Below are positions 36,101 through 52,249 of a stretch of 64,000 bases of DNA, piece after piece (the stretch's first letter is position 1; the number at the start of each line of letters is the position of its first letter). The position numbers were made by a program, and so were the translations under genes. The stretch spans positions 13,908,958-13,972,957 of the forward strand of contig OZ035998.1 of assembly GCA_964035015.1 (NCBI GenBank), read 5' to 3'. Under the pieces are notes generated by a model, which saw only the letters and a list, made by a program, of their open reading frames with translations, made no database searches and was not told the origin of the DNA. The stretch comes from Corallium rubrum. Lineage: Eukaryota; Cnidaria; Anthozoa; Scleralcyonacea; Coralliidae.

Positions 36101-37601
36101 TTTACAATTAATTCTATCTGCATATGTAATTAAGATATTTGCCGAGTAATAGTATTGCGCTGTAAACGAACCTAAGAAAAGTAAAACTTACAAGTCTCTT
36201 ACAAAGAGTAGATAAGATAAATTCAAGTAAGCAAGAACTTCATTCCTACCAAAGTTGATGGTTTTAAAACCATACTTTCCAATAGTTCTGCAAGAAACAA
36301 TATTTACTGCACGCAAAGGACGGGTTAAATGTACAAGTCGGCAGTCGCCATCTTTTTCGGTACGGCCAATTTGCATGACCTATTACGTCACAAGTGTGTA
36401 GTGTACATTACCTGAATCGTCTTTAAACATGAAATTTGGGGTTTTGTTATCCCAAATTTTAACCGTTTAGAATAACATTTCGGTGCTTTAATTTGTTGAA
36501 TCACGATCCGTTTTAAAATTTTAGTAATTATATGTGATCTAAAAAATGATAGCATACAAGGTTACACTAAAAGTAAGATTTTAAATTATAGTGCAAAAAA
36601 TACATTAAATTTTGTACGTTATTAGAGTTTTCAGCTTGAGTTGGTAAAGTTTTTTCGTATGTTTTTTGCTATAAGCTGTCTTAAGTTAAACTCACAGAAA
36701 AACTCTGAGCTCCAGCTAAATATCGAAAACAACCTCAGTCTACGTACCATCTGAGTTCCAGTGGCTCAATTGTGAGAGCGTCCGGCTGGCATTCGGAAGG
36801 TTGTGGGTTCGAGTCCCGTCTGGTGGAGCTCAGAGTTTTTCTCTGAGTTTAACTTCAATCTCGTTCCCACAGCCCACGTTCCCCACCCGGGAAACGAGAG
36901 ACTCTGGAGTAATCACATCGATATTTCATTGGCTGATGAACATGATTACTCTCCTTCTGGATAACAAGAATCCTGTGATGGCGTGAACGGATTATCCCAG
37001 AGCCTCTCGTTTCCCGCCCGTTGGTACACACGTAAAAATCTCACAGTTTGTCAACAGGATGTGTTCGCAACAGGCTTGTAGCAAGGCTGGGAACAAGTTG
37101 TAACAATGCTGTTCATTCACGAAACTGCTACAATCTTGTTACCATCAGCCTGTTAACAACATGTTGAGTGCAGAGCGGTAACAGGTTGTTGGATCAACTT
37201 GTCATCAGTCTGCTGGAGTCATCAACCTTGTTACAAGTTGTCAACAACCTGTTACAGACATGTTAACAGACTGGGACAGCCAGTGCGAACACATGATGGT
37301 GACAGCCTGTTGAACAGCCTTGTAACAACTTGCTTGCAGGTCTGAAACAGCTTGTGCGTTTTTACGTGTGTAAGGGGAACGTGGGCTCTGGGAACGAGAT
37401 TGAGTTTAACTTTCGACAGCTTGTACGGCAAAAACATACGGATAAAATAAATTTTATATTCCAAAGAAATTTCAGGTGGATTCATACTTTAACTCAATAT
37501 AATGCGAGCCCTAGTTCACAGTTTCAAATTGTTTGTGCTTAGGTTTATGAATGTTTCATTTTTTCTCTTTGCAGGATGCTTCTTTGCCGACGATAATATG
37601 A
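20501..37601 (+). CDS. M6PR-like receptor, gene 1 (seven exons, complete)
   Basis: Exons 20501-20685, 31526-31634, 32282-32421, 32778-32874, 34487-34614, 35267-35396 and 37575-37601 join to 816 nt (271 residues plus stop). Every junction is GT-AG and in phase. Order: signal peptide (TRFVQVLFFLSALSF), a small Cys-containing segment, an MRH-like lumenal domain, a Ser/Gly/Thr-rich stalk, one transmembrane helix (VYIVLIAIGSIGFLCICCFV) and a basic-then-acidic tail. In the MRH part, VCQ supplies the expected Gln, IRSIDIILVC the Arg and distal Cys, and TTKAAC the last strand; the usual binding Tyr position reads Phe. Family knowledge: such receptors carry lysosomal enzymes from Golgi to endosomes. 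The tail lacks the FPH-x-x-FW block of classical M6PR. Whether it binds mannose 6-phosphate is open. The last mini-exon is the least certain. Confidence 0.75.
20686..24660 (+). other. Gene 1 intron 1, proximal part: no coding exon
   Basis: AT-rich intron with a (GCATT)n tract at 22769-22801 and a GGGCAACCC palindromic cluster near 23450-23580. ORFs at 24000-24654 show no domain I recognise and overlap each other in several frames. Confidence 0.5.
22769..22801 (+). repeat. (GCATT)n microsatellite
   Basis: Six to seven tandem GCATT units. Confidence 0.9.
24665..24926. mobile_element. MITE with ~57-bp terminal inverted repeats and C-rich core
   Basis: ATGGTCTCTCGTTCGTATGA at the left is inverted at the right tip (to 24926). 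Arms extend through AACATACAACCCAACACGCG. The core contains CCCTAACCCTAA and C/G runs. Confidence 0.8.
25262..27236. mobile_element. Inverted-repeat element with 9-bp tandem repeats in its ends
   Basis: CTACGAAAGCCGGGTAGGGA at the left tip is inverted at the right tip (27217-27236). Next to each tip is an array of ACTTCAGAC / ACTTCGGAC units (25280-25326 and 25465-25575 on the left; GAAGTCTGAAGTCC on the right, 27124-27220). Inside are two further inverted pairs, 26020-26190 and 26263-26410 with 26862-27020. No transposase. Confidence 0.75.
27545..27862. repeat. Foldback, arms ~130 bp
   Basis: GAAATACTTAACGCCGAACG at the left is inverted as CGTTCGGCGTTAAGTATTTTC at the right, with TTCAATAGCTTCA and AAAGGGAAATA blocks pairing in between. 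Confidence 0.75.
28380..28527. mobile_element. TTAA MITE family M2, copy 1
   Basis: TTAA at both edges, ends GGCGGTTTTCCACTAGGCGA inverted. A second copy is at 33631-33787. It lies at the edge of the LINE remnant 28530-30175. Confidence 0.85.
28530..30175 (-). pseudogene. Non-LTR retrotransposon ORF2 remnant, interrupted by a hAT MITE
   Basis: In minus-strand order: linker after the endonuclease (MWDIWKELFLQVLEKHAPLQ, PWITSNIKEM; 30101-29841), pre-RT region (AWKTINSLLGK, FNDFFSEIGPNLA, SSKATGVDNI; 29796-29404), degraded RT0-1 (FPNDWKIARVTPVFK, NYRPI), then QFGSRKYHSTATALL and motif A LKKAFDTVHH (29189-28945). The frame YLSERSQ stops at the hAT MITE and resumes after it as QKCQVNGYLSLERG (28575-28530). 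Several stops and frame changes. CR1/L2-type is my best placement; no endonuclease or motif C remains. Confidence 0.75.
28573..28940. mobile_element. hAT-type MITE inserted in the LINE remnant
   Basis: Ends read CACTGGCGTAGCCAGG (left) and CCTGGCTACGCCCCTG (right). Removing it with one copy of a diverged 8-bp duplication rejoins the RT frame as SERSQKCQVNG, which places the borders at about 28580 and 28934. Confidence 0.7.
30384..31062. repeat. Composite inverted repeat
   Basis: CAGGGAGCCCATCTTGGCAG (30400s) is inverted at about 31035-31055, GGGATGAAACAC with GTGTTTCATCCC, and an inner pair GTGTTCCGCAAGTAGC / GCTACTTGCGGAACAC. No coding content. Confidence 0.6.
31526..31634 (+). CDS. Gene 1 exon 2: start of MRH domain
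   Basis: Acceptor TTTATTTCAG, donor GTAAAT. Encodes HWMYAVNLCHGV and two N-glycosylation sequons (NST twice). Enters in phase 2 and leaves in phase 0, matching gene 2 exon 2. Confidence 0.75.
31676..31921. mobile_element. TA-flanked Tc1/mariner-like MITE in gene 1 intron 2
   Basis: TA at 31674-31675 and 31922-31923. Ends CAATCAGTGACAAAA are inverted, followed by a second shared block GGGACACTTC. It starts 40 bp after the exon 2 donor. Confidence 0.8.
32282..32421 (+). CDS. Gene 1 exon 3: MRH Gln strand
   Basis: Acceptor TTTTAAAAG, donor GTTTGT. Opens VCQYVNGKTPEVFEIGGYG and ends in the Arg codon split by the intron (AG|G), the Arg that in MRH domains contacts the sugar. Confidence 0.75.
32778..32874 (+). 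CDS. Gene 1 exon 4: MRH Arg/Cys strand
   Basis: Acceptor CTTTTTAG, donor GTGAGT. Encodes SIDIILVCNAEG (R-x-x-x-I-x-L-x-C pattern with the Arg at the junction) and FEVTVLYPNKF. Confidence 0.75.
33631..33787. mobile_element. TTAA MITE family M2, copy 2
   Basis: TTAA edges; GCCGGTTTTCCACTAGGCGA inverted ends; inner TCGCGCGAAGCGAC hairpin. Close relative of 28380-28527, here in gene 1 intron 4. Confidence 0.85.
33912..34232. mobile_element. MITE family M1 copy in gene 1 intron 4
   Basis: GTTGCAGCATAGTTAATAGA at the left inverts to TCTATTAACTATGGTTGCAG at the right; next to it is CATGGTTTGGAA / TTCCAAACCATG. Confidence 0.8.
34487..34614 (+). CDS. Gene 1 exon 5: last MRH strand, stalk, start of membrane helix
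   Basis: Acceptor ATATTTGTTAG, donor GTAGGT. Encodes TGTVTTKAAC (the T-x-x-AC closing strand), a Thr/Ser/Gly stalk and VYIVLIAIG. Confidence 0.75.
35267..35396 (+). CDS. Gene 1 exon 6: membrane helix and cytoplasmic tail
   Basis: Acceptor TTTGCACCAG. Encodes the rest of the helix, a KKKR stop-transfer and RSILEEKHNEDYGTY. Donor CAG|GTTAGC is assumed; if it is not used, the frame reads on for 20 codons to a TAG at 35454-35456. Confidence 0.7.
35570..35785. repeat. Foldback in gene 1 intron 6
   Basis: GTCGTCGGAGAT pairs with ATCTCCGACGA, GACATAAG-x-AGTGCGGG with CCCGCACTCCTTATGTC, around a short loop at about 35670. Confidence 0.65.
35786..36686 (+). other. Gene 1 intron 6, AT-rich part
   Basis: No exon. 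A block around 36220-36370 (ACTTCATTCCTACCAAAGTT, AAATGTACAAGTCGGCAGTC) is repeated at about 39450-39600, an unclassified dispersed repeat. Confidence 0.4.
36687..36848 (+). mobile_element. Short inverted-repeat element carrying a tRNA-Ala(GGC)-like sequence
   Basis: TTAAACTCACAGAAAAACTC at the left and its inverse at the right enclose a tRNA-like core at about 36757-36828. The core has D stem GCTC/GAGC, anticodon stem TCCGG/TCGGA with loop CTGGCAT, and T arm with GGTTCGAGTCC (perfect box B). The acceptor stem is degenerate (4 of 7 pairs), so a tRNA-derived SINE/MITE is more likely than a working tRNA. Confidence 0.65.
37026..37375. mobile_element. MITE with CACACGTAAAAA ends and GTTGTTACA-type repeats
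   Basis: Ends CACACGTAAAAATC and TTTTTACGTGTG are bordered by TA. Interior of ACAACTTGTTAC / AACAGGTTGTT variants. Same family as 11611-11885. It ends 200 bp before gene 1 exon 7. Confidence 0.65.
37575..37601 (+). CDS. Gene 1 exon 7: eight-codon terminal exon (tentative)
   Basis: A strong acceptor (pyrimidine tract TTTTTTCTCTTTGCAG) precedes an in-phase DASLPTII and stop. It restores the exon count expected from vertebrate M6PR, whose last exon also encodes an acidic, hydrophobic-pair end. No other support. Confidence 0.45.
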   Translation, partial: DASLPTII

Positions 37602-37976
37602 TTTTAAGTAATAGAGTTTTCTAACTTTGGCTTTGAGAGTATTAAGTGTCAGATTGGGCAAACATTTTTAGTAAAATAATAAGTTAATAATTACAAAAGT
37701 TTGAGAGTTGTGAAACCTATAGCGTTGATAGTGTAAAGGATATAAAACAAAAGTATATTCTTATCATTAGTATTAGATTTGTTTCTAAATTTTATTAGAG
37801 TTATCATGTAAACTGCGGCTTACACAATACTTACTCAGGTCAAGTACAAATTCTTCCATGTTATTTCTATAGTTTATTTTGAATGGAAAAGACTAATTAC
37901 CTTTTTGTTTTAATAACAATTGTCAGTTGTTTGCTGTACAAGCTGTGTTAGTTAGTAATACTCAGAAAAACTCTGA

Positions 37977-38048
37977 GATCTAAGCGGAACTCGAACCCAC
38001 AACCTTCTGAATGCTAGCCAGACGCTCTAACCATTGAGCCACTAGAAC
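37977..38048 (-). tRNA. tRNA-Ala(AGC)-like sequence, left arm
   Basis: 72 nt. Reads as the right-arm copy with one difference in the T stem (GAGTTCCGC for GAGTCCCGC). Possibly transcribable, since box A-like TGGCTCAATGGTTAGAGCG and box B GGTTCGAGTTC are kept. A tRNA-derived repeat is the alternative. Confidence 0.4.
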
Positions 38049-38170
38049 TCAGATAGCGGAGCAAGGTTAATTAAGGTACTTATACCTTAGACTGTGCCCA
38101 GACTCGTTCCTAGGGGACTGGGCACAGTCTAAGGTATAAGTACCTTAATTAACCTTGCTCCGCTATCTGA

Positions 38171-38242
38171 GTTCTAGTGGCTCAATGGTTAGAGCGTCTG
38201 GCTAGCATTCAGAAGGTTGTGGGTTCGAGTCCCGCTTAGATC
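38171..38242 (+). tRNA. tRNA-Ala(AGC)-like sequence, right arm
   Basis: 72 nt, full cloverleaf. Acceptor GTTCTAG with TTAGATC (6 of 7, counting one wobble), D stem GCTC/GAGC, anticodon stem TCTGG/TCAGA with loop CTAGCAT (AGC), T stem GTGGG/CCCGC with loop TTCGAGT. No encoded CCA, as expected in eukaryotes. The acceptor mismatch and the repetitive context argue for a tRNA-derived repeat. Confidence 0.5.
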
Positions 38243-38454
38243 TCAGAATTTTTCTGAGTATTACTAACTAACACAGCTTGTACAGCAAACAACTGACAAT
38301 TATTATAACTAACATCAAGCTGCAATTTCTGAAACTTTTTGTTTTTTTCTATAGAATTCTTTATTTTCTATTATTTTGAGTGCCCCGCTGCCAAACGTTT
38401 TGCGCCAACGCACGTCGTGATCCCCAAGTTTCAAGAGCGTTGATATATTTTCTG

Positions 38455-39275
38455 AAATTGGGAGGGCGAGAAAAGGCCCAGGCATCGACTGCATGGTGGA
38501 CTCTGAATTTTCATTGGTTGATTGCTTTTCTTAGACATTTCTCGGGAAACATAATTATGCATAGTTTTGTGCCAGTTATGGTCAAATAGATTCAACCGGA
38601 CCGGCAATGGTTCGCCATTACACCATTACAATGAACTTCTCCCACGGGACTGCCATTACTCAGAATGATTTTGCATACTAAACTAAATTACTAATTTATT
38701 ACACCCAGTATTTCTGGGTGCAGTGACCATAGATAATGGAAGGGGAACTGGATAGGAAACTTCAAACGAGGTTAAAGAACCGGAAACGTTGTTTGCACAA
38801 CTTGCTATGGTAATTACACACTTAAAAGCAGCTAATGCACCTATTGCTGAAATTAGACAAAAGTTTAAGTTCAGCAGTGTCTGATTTTAGCCATGTGGGA
38901 CCTATAAGCGTATAATTACCATAGCAAGTTGTGCAAACATCGTTTCCGGTTTCGTAAGTTTCCTATCCAGTTCCAGTTCTGGAAACGCGGTGAACATCAA
39001 AGCGGCTAACAATGCGCCTGCAAGTTAAGTTGACGATGGCCTGAGAGTGCTCACATCTTTTGTTTTACGTTCAATAATATTTATACAGCAACGCTGCATG
39101 CTATTGGCTGATTGCTTCATTATAACAAAAATACAATGTGTTCAGCAAGCGTGAAGCTAGGTGCATTAACGTGAACAAAAACTTAGAACAAAGACTTTGG
39201 TCGCGTTTCCAGCCGATGCCAAGGCCTTTTCCCGTCCTCCCAATTTCAAAAAGGCCTTGGGAACGAGGTTGAGCC
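38455..39275. mobile_element. MITE with AACGAGGTTG-type end, carrying nested palindromes
   Basis: GAAATTGGGAGGGCGAGAAAAG at the left pairs with CTTTTCCCGTCCTCCCAATTTC at the right (39225-39245). It shares a body of about 250 bp (CATTGGTTGATTGCTTTTCT, GTTTTGTGCCAGTTATG) with 51300-51656. Inserted in it are a palindrome at 38741-38975 and an M1-family copy at 38965-39211. Confidence 0.65.
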
Positions 39276-39889
39276 CGGGCAGCCGGGCCAACTCACCCCA
39301 CTGGGTACAGTCCAACTCACCCCATGTGACCGCTTAATTGACGGTACCGAAAGATACATTTAACCAGCACAATGTTTTGCAACCTCAAATCAGCTCAAAT
39401 AATAACTAAACATTGTTTATCATGTTAACATGGATTATTAAATAAGCAAGAACGTCATTCCTCCCAAAGTTCATCTTATTAAAAATCTTATTAAATATTT
39501 CAACTTGAAATATTGTTTCTTGTAGAAGTATCGTAATTCAACTATGCGCAAAGGATTGTGGTTAAATGTACAAGTCGCCATCTTTTTCAGTACGGTCGTT
39601 TATACTTTATAAATAGGTATACAACTGTACATGGTGCATGGGCGTGTATGTGCTAATCAGTATTGCATGCATACTTTCTGCCGCGTTTTTCGTCAACGCG
39701 GTACGAAGTGTTTATGACAATTAACTATAGAACAGGTTGCCTGTGGAGTAGGCTAAAAGTTGTTGTCCCATTTGAGGCAGCACTTCACTTGCGAGAGTAA
39801 CTTCTAGTTTTATGTTTATTTCCGCCTAGCTTATGTCTGCTCGCTAAAAACAACTGAACTGCAAAATTTGAGGCCCCGTGGCGTTCACA

Positions 39890-40196
39890 CTATGCATAGT
39901 CAATCGAGATATGGTCTGGAAACTCAGCTAAAGTCTTTGGTCTATCTTTTTGTTCGCCTTTATGCATTTTTGTGCAACGGTGCACGGTCACTGAACACAT
40001 TGTATTTTAGTATAATGAACGAATTGTCCAATAGCAACGTTTCAGTTCAATCACTCAACCGTGCTATTTAAATATTAGTAAACCTAAAACAAAGGATGTG
40101 CACGGTGTAAGGTACGGGTTCAACATAAAATCCCAGCTCATTATAGGCGCTTTGAAGTTTGCCGAGTTTCCAGACCATATCTCGATTGACTATATG
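39890..40196. mobile_element. MITE family M1 copy
   Basis: CATAGTCAATCGAGATATGG and its inverse at the two ends; internal TAATGAACGAATTGTCCAAT block shared with the other copies. Confidence 0.75.
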
Positions 40197-40549
40197 GTAT
40201 CAGGTGTGAACAGGCACGAAACGGCAAATAATTATGCCCGTAGGATACAACCAATCAACACACACTATTCTATTAATTTACTCCCGAAACGATTTCGAAC
40301 TCCGTTCACAATTGATCGAGACTCTGCACTGTAGCCGAAACGGCACAAAAAGCTATCTGATAAAAGATGTACATCTTTCGAGATCGGAGTGGCGGAACAG
40401 GCGTTTTATGTGTTGTACAGAAGGCCTATCTGGTATGGTTTTCGTGGCGGCACAAAAGCTATCCGGTAAGTGTGAACGGTGCCGCTCGGCAGTCATTTGA
40501 CAGGGGGTAGGGATAAAACGCGGATGCGGATGGCGGACGACGGATGCGG

Positions 40550-40845
40550 ATGGCGGATGGCGGATGAGAAAAGGCGGATAGAGGATAAAACGCGGATGAG
40601 AAAAGGCGGATAGAGGATAAAACGCGGATGAGAAAAGGCGGATAGAGGATAAAACGCGGATGAGAAAAGGCGGATAGAGGATAAAACGCGGATGAGAAAA
40701 GGCGGATAGAGGATAAAACGCGGATGAGAAAAAGCGGATAGAGGATAAAACGCGGATGAGAAAAGGCGGATAGAGGATAAAACGCGGATGAGAAAAGGCG
40801 GATAGAGGATAAAACGCGGATGAGAAAAGGCGGATGGGGGATAAA
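40550..40845 (+). repeat. 31-bp minisatellite, left arm
   Basis: Tandem 31-bp units GCGGATGAGAAAAGG-CGGATAGAGGATAAAA; ORFs through it are spurious Pro/Ser-rich repeats. The inverted counterpart is at 43935-44140. Confidence 0.95.
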
Positions 40846-41707
40846 ACGCGGATGGGCAAAATAACGTGGGGAACATAAAATAAAATCATATTAGATATAA
40901 AACCCTAAGAACATTTTTCATGATGTCTTACACTGCTAGCGGAATCCCGAAGGTACGAGTTCAAATCCCGGTCCGCCGCTCTAGGAGGCGAGCGGAGTTC
41001 TATCCAACATAAGTGCACGAAATATTCTCGGGACAACAGACAACTTAACGCTTATATCCGTGAGGACGTGCAGTGTTTCATATAAAACCCTGTAGATATA
41101 AAACGAAAGAGAAAGAGAATTTAAAATGTCGGAAGAATTCAAAGTTTAATACGCGTTACATGGTGCGGTTTATCGAAGGCAAGCTGTTTTTCAAAATTTA
41201 GAGTTTGTCTATATCTACTGACTAAACATCGCTAACGACCCAAATAATATTACGAATTTACGAGATTGTAGATTAGAAAGCACAGTACTGTTCTCATTGT
41301 GGCATGAATCAGAGGGTTTTTACAACACGCTTAATATGGCACTGTTCGTAGTTCTTTACTTTATCAGTCATCGACCGCTTTTGGCTAATTAGCTTTAATC
41401 CGGTGTTATTTTTGCTGGTTGGTTTTGCCGACGTTTCAATGTGAAGTCGCTATATAATGGCATTGGGAGTCCGTCCGGCAACGCTTCATTCGTAGCCAGC
41501 GTTCTGTTTAGGCCGTTACTTCCTTCGGTGAGAACCAGAAATTTCTCGAATGATCAGACTGATCAATAAAGTTCTGCATTTCCTCTTGTTGTTAAGAACG
41601 CGCATGCAAACGGAAAGTTAATAAGTTTATATATAAGTGGTAAATTTAAACCTTTTCCCTTTGTTATTGCATCGGAATCATGAACTGTATATTTAATAAA
41701 GGCATAA

Positions 41708-41972
<265 letters not shown>

Positions 41973-42551
41973 AAATTGATTGATTGTAAAAATCTTGAAG
42001 TTACAGTAAATAACTTCAAGACGGTAGTAAAGACGGGCATCAAAATACATCCCACACATATGACATGCAATATTTTAAAAACAACATGATAGTGAGTTTG
42101 TAAGACAAACGCTCTTCCATATCCGTGGATCGTCTATGTTATAAGTATTTCGCAATACCAAGATGTAATTATTTTGAATAGTAAGTGCTTAAAGTTAGTT
42201 GGTGTGATAGTTTTCCTTGTAATGGGATTTGGGTAGTGTGTTCCAGATTCTTGTTGTCCGAATTGTATAGGATTTTTGATAGGTAGAGGTGTTAGATGAT
42301 CTTGTTTGTCTGTGCATGATTTTGAAGAGTTGCTTGGATATTTTTTTTCAGAATGTTGATACCATGAGTTATCTTGTAGAAAAATATGTATCACATATAC
42401 ATGTATCACATATAGTATCACATATACAACCACTAGTGGTTGTATATCAGGTCACTATCTCCGCTCTAGAACATTGAAATTGAGCTTTTTCTGAATTAAT
42501 CTGAACAAATATTACTCATATTAACATCAAAGACTCGGCGTGTTTTAAGCT

Positions 42552-42650
42552 GTTTACAACATTCGCGTCCGTGTTGTATCGAATATATAATCACTCGCCT
42601 TCGGCTCGTGATTGTATATTCGATACAACACGGCCGCTCATGTTGTAAAC
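42552..42650. repeat. Palindrome family A copy 3
   Basis: Same hairpin as 15375-15473 (GTTTACAACA...TGTTGTAAAC with the CGCCTTCGGCTCG centre), inverted relative to it. Confidence 0.85.
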
Positions 42651-42728
42651 ATTACATGTATGTGTGTATATGTGTACATTTATTTTATATGATTGTTTAA
42701 GTAATAATTTAAAACATATGAGCAGCAG

Positions 42729-42787
42729 TGTTGTATCAGATTAAAAACACGAGGCGATAGCCGAGTGTTTTAGATCTGATAAAACAC
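42729..42787. repeat. Palindrome family B copy 1
   Basis: GTGTTGTATCAGATTAAAAA pairs with ATCTGATAAAACAC around GAGGCGATAGCCGAG. A second copy is at 55080-55140. Confidence 0.75.
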
Positions 42788-43065
42788 GTACTGCGAATGT
42801 AGTTAAATAGCCTCAAAAACGACCCATTTGATAAGTTGATTGGCGTAGTAAGTTTGAAAAATGACGTTGTCTATGCCGAGAAAATCAAAGCTAAAGTTTA
42901 TGTAAATCAGGAGGATTCTTCAACCTACGGACATGTGTTATGTTTAGAGTTGGGGTTATGTTTAGAGTTGGGGTTATGTTTTAGGCATGTGACGCGTATT
43001 AAACTTTGAATTCTTCCGACATTTTAAATTCTCTTTCTCTTTCGTTTTATATCTACAGGGTTATA

Positions 43066-43737
43066 TATTTATTTTATTTGCTTTGCCATACTCAAACAAT
43101 ACGTACAGACATCGACAAAAACAACTGGCAGGGCAACCGCAACAGCTTACGCCAATTACTGCGGTCCCTAAAGATTACAACAAATATAACTTAGTTAGAT
43201 CACGCGCTTTGTTGCATTTTCCATGTCCGTTGATCATCTGCATTAAAACAGTGTTCTAGTGCTAAAATATAGTAATTATATAGTCCTTTTTTAAAGTCTT
43301 TTAAAGTTATACATTTCATAGTTAAGATGTTTTACATTTTGTTGTCTGAAATTGTAAACAGTTTGGGTTGGCTGATCGTGTGGGTCTATTTGAATTTTGA
43401 GGTTCTGGTATAGTAGCTATGTCACTGCTTAAGTTAATAATGTTACGATTTGATTCGAAAAGGAACAACATGTCAAGGTATTCGTGCCAGTAACATAACG
43501 GAAGTAGATTTAACGTTAAGAGACGATGGTTATAACTGATGTCACAGAAGAAGGGTAGATCCATTATATGTTTTGATGCGCGTCTTTGGACGCGTTTCGT
43601 GCGCTTGATAAGGTCGACAGACTGTGGAGCCCAGACTTGCGATGCGTAAGCGAGTTCATGGGAACAGAGTAACCGACGAGAGCTAGATAAAGTACGAGAA
43701 ATACGGAGCTAGATAAAGTACGAGAAACACTGCACAT
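43066..43737 (-). pseudogene. 5'-truncated non-LTR element fragment (C-terminal ORF2)
   Basis: Minus-strand frame reads LCSHELAYASQVWAPQSV, KRTKRVQRRASKHIMDLPF, YNHRLLTLNLLPL, then a degraded end resembling YYILALEHCFNADDQRTW. KRVQRRASK and the ALE-x-x-F-x-x-DD-x-RTW tail are typical of cnidarian LINE C-termini. It splits the right arm of the element 40502-44188 between the GGGTT of the CTACAGGGTT block (left arm copy at 41080-41100) and GAAACACTGCAC. Confidence 0.65.
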
Positions 43738-44301
43738 CCTCACGGATATAAGCGTTAAGTTGTCCCGAGAATATCTCGTGCACTTATGTTGGATATAACT
43801 CGCCTCCTAGAGCGGCGGACCGGAATCCCGAAGGTGCGAGTTCAAATCCCGCTAGCAGTGTAAGACATCATGAAAAATGTTCTTAGGGTTTTATATCTAA
43901 TATGATTTTATTTTATGTTCCCACGTTATTTTGCCCATCCGCGTTTTATCCTCTATCCGCCTTTTCTCATCCGCGTTTTATCCTCTATCCGCCTTTTCTC
44001 ATCCGCGTTTTACCTCTATCCGCCTTTTCTCATCCGCGTTTTATCCTCTATCCGCCTTTTCTCGTCCGCGTTTTATCCTCTATCCGCTTTTTCTCATCCG
44101 CGTTTTATCCTCTATCCGCCTTTTCTCATCCGCCATCCGCCATCCGCATCCGCCGTCCGCCATCCGCATCCGCGTTTTATCCCTACCCTTTGACGGGTCT
44201 GTCTTTGTTCAATTTCACACTTCATTGATTTTTGAAGGTGAATCTCAAATTTTATGTATGATAATGATGTTTGTCGGCTTAACTCCCAATTCCTTTCCTC
44301 C

Positions 44302-50976
<6,675 letters not shown>

Positions 50977-51058
50977 TATAGCTAGTTTCTTACTGAAAAC
51001 GATCTACTCTGTCGAACACTAATCATCTGTGTGGGATATATTTCTTTATTGGCGGAAC

Positions 51059-51899
51059 CAGGGGCGCCGGAAGCTACGTAAGGCGGCGGGGGCAGCCAAA
51101 TAAAAAGGGCACTTTTTCTCAGCATTAATTTTTGCACGTGCATAACGGTAAAATATAATATAATGAATGACAATGTATTGAGAAAGAAAATTCAACGACT
51201 GAGTTGTACATATTGATGCTACATTCCTATTTACATTTAAGTTAATGAATCGGAAAACACCCGCCAGGTGAAAAAGGCCTGGGCACAAGACACAGCTCAA
51301 CCTCGTTCTCATGCAGAGCGTTTTTGAAATTGGTGAGGTGGTAAAAGGTTCTGGCATCGACTGTTGGATTCGGTATTTCATTGGTTGATTGCTTTTCTTA
51401 AACATTCCTCGCGAAACATATTTATGCGTAGTTTTGTGCCAGTTGTGATCAAATAGCTTCAATGGGACCGCCAACGGGACAAATAGGACCGCCATTACAA
51501 TGAACTTCTCCCACGGGGCTGCCATTACTCAGAATGATTTAGCATACTAAACTAAATTGCTAATTTATTACGCCAAGTATTTTTGGGTACTGTGACTAGC
51601 CGATGCCAGGGCTTTTTCCCACCCTCTAAATTTCAAAAACGCCCTGAGAACGAGGTTGGACATAGCTAACCCAAGGCAAAATTAGTTTGCTGTCTCTGTG
51701 TGGTCTGCAGTAGTAAGTTAGCTTGTGAGTCATTTGAAATTTTGAGGTATTAATACAAGAGTCATTTAATACAATAATACAAATGGCAATTCCTGTAGAA
51801 AACATTCCTCTTACAAGAAAGGGCAATTGGTTGCCCCCGTGCTGCCCCCGCGCTGTAAGGACAGGGGGGGCAGCTGCCCCCGTGGCTCCGGCGCCCCTG
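51059..51899. mobile_element. hAT-type MITE, 8-bp TSD GGCGGAAC
   Basis: Ends CAGGGGCGCCGGAAGC and GGCTCCGGCGCCCCTG. GGCGGAAC lies directly outside on both sides (51051-51058 and 51900-51907). Contains the nested element 51295-51660. Confidence 0.9.
51295..51660. mobile_element. MITE with CAACCTCGTTCTCA ends, nested
   Basis: CCTCGTTCTCATGCAGAGCG at the left inverts to CGCCCTGAGAACGAGG at the right. Body shared with 38455-39275. Confidence 0.7.
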
Positions 51900-52249
51900 G
51901 GCGGAACGACTATATATGCATTCATATATAGAGGATATTACACGGTGGTGCGAAGATATGGATTTTATCTTCGAGTGGTGGAAACAATATTTTACGAATG
52001 AGCGTAACGAATGAGTAAAATATCGTTTTTACCACCATATCTTCAAGCCAGCGTGCAATTTACTTATTATTATACAGATTCAATGCAAAGAGAGGTAAAA
52101 TTCTTAATGATGTCGTCGATATCTTCACTAGTGAGGATATGGAAAATACGACACTGCATATTCTCTAGTAAAACACTCGCATCTATATAATAAATAGTCG
52201 CGAGTGTCCCCGATTAGTAGACCACTCGTCGGTAAGAAGATTTTGACAC

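Larger units (their letters stand above)
37909..38307. repeat. ~400-bp near-perfect palindrome with two head-to-head tRNA-Ala-like units
   Basis: The two arms (37909-38104 and 38110-38307) match almost base for base around a centre at about 38106. Each arm contains the same tRNA-like unit and the same CTCAGAATTTTTCTGAGTA hairpin outside it. Only scattered single-base differences are visible. Confidence 0.85.
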
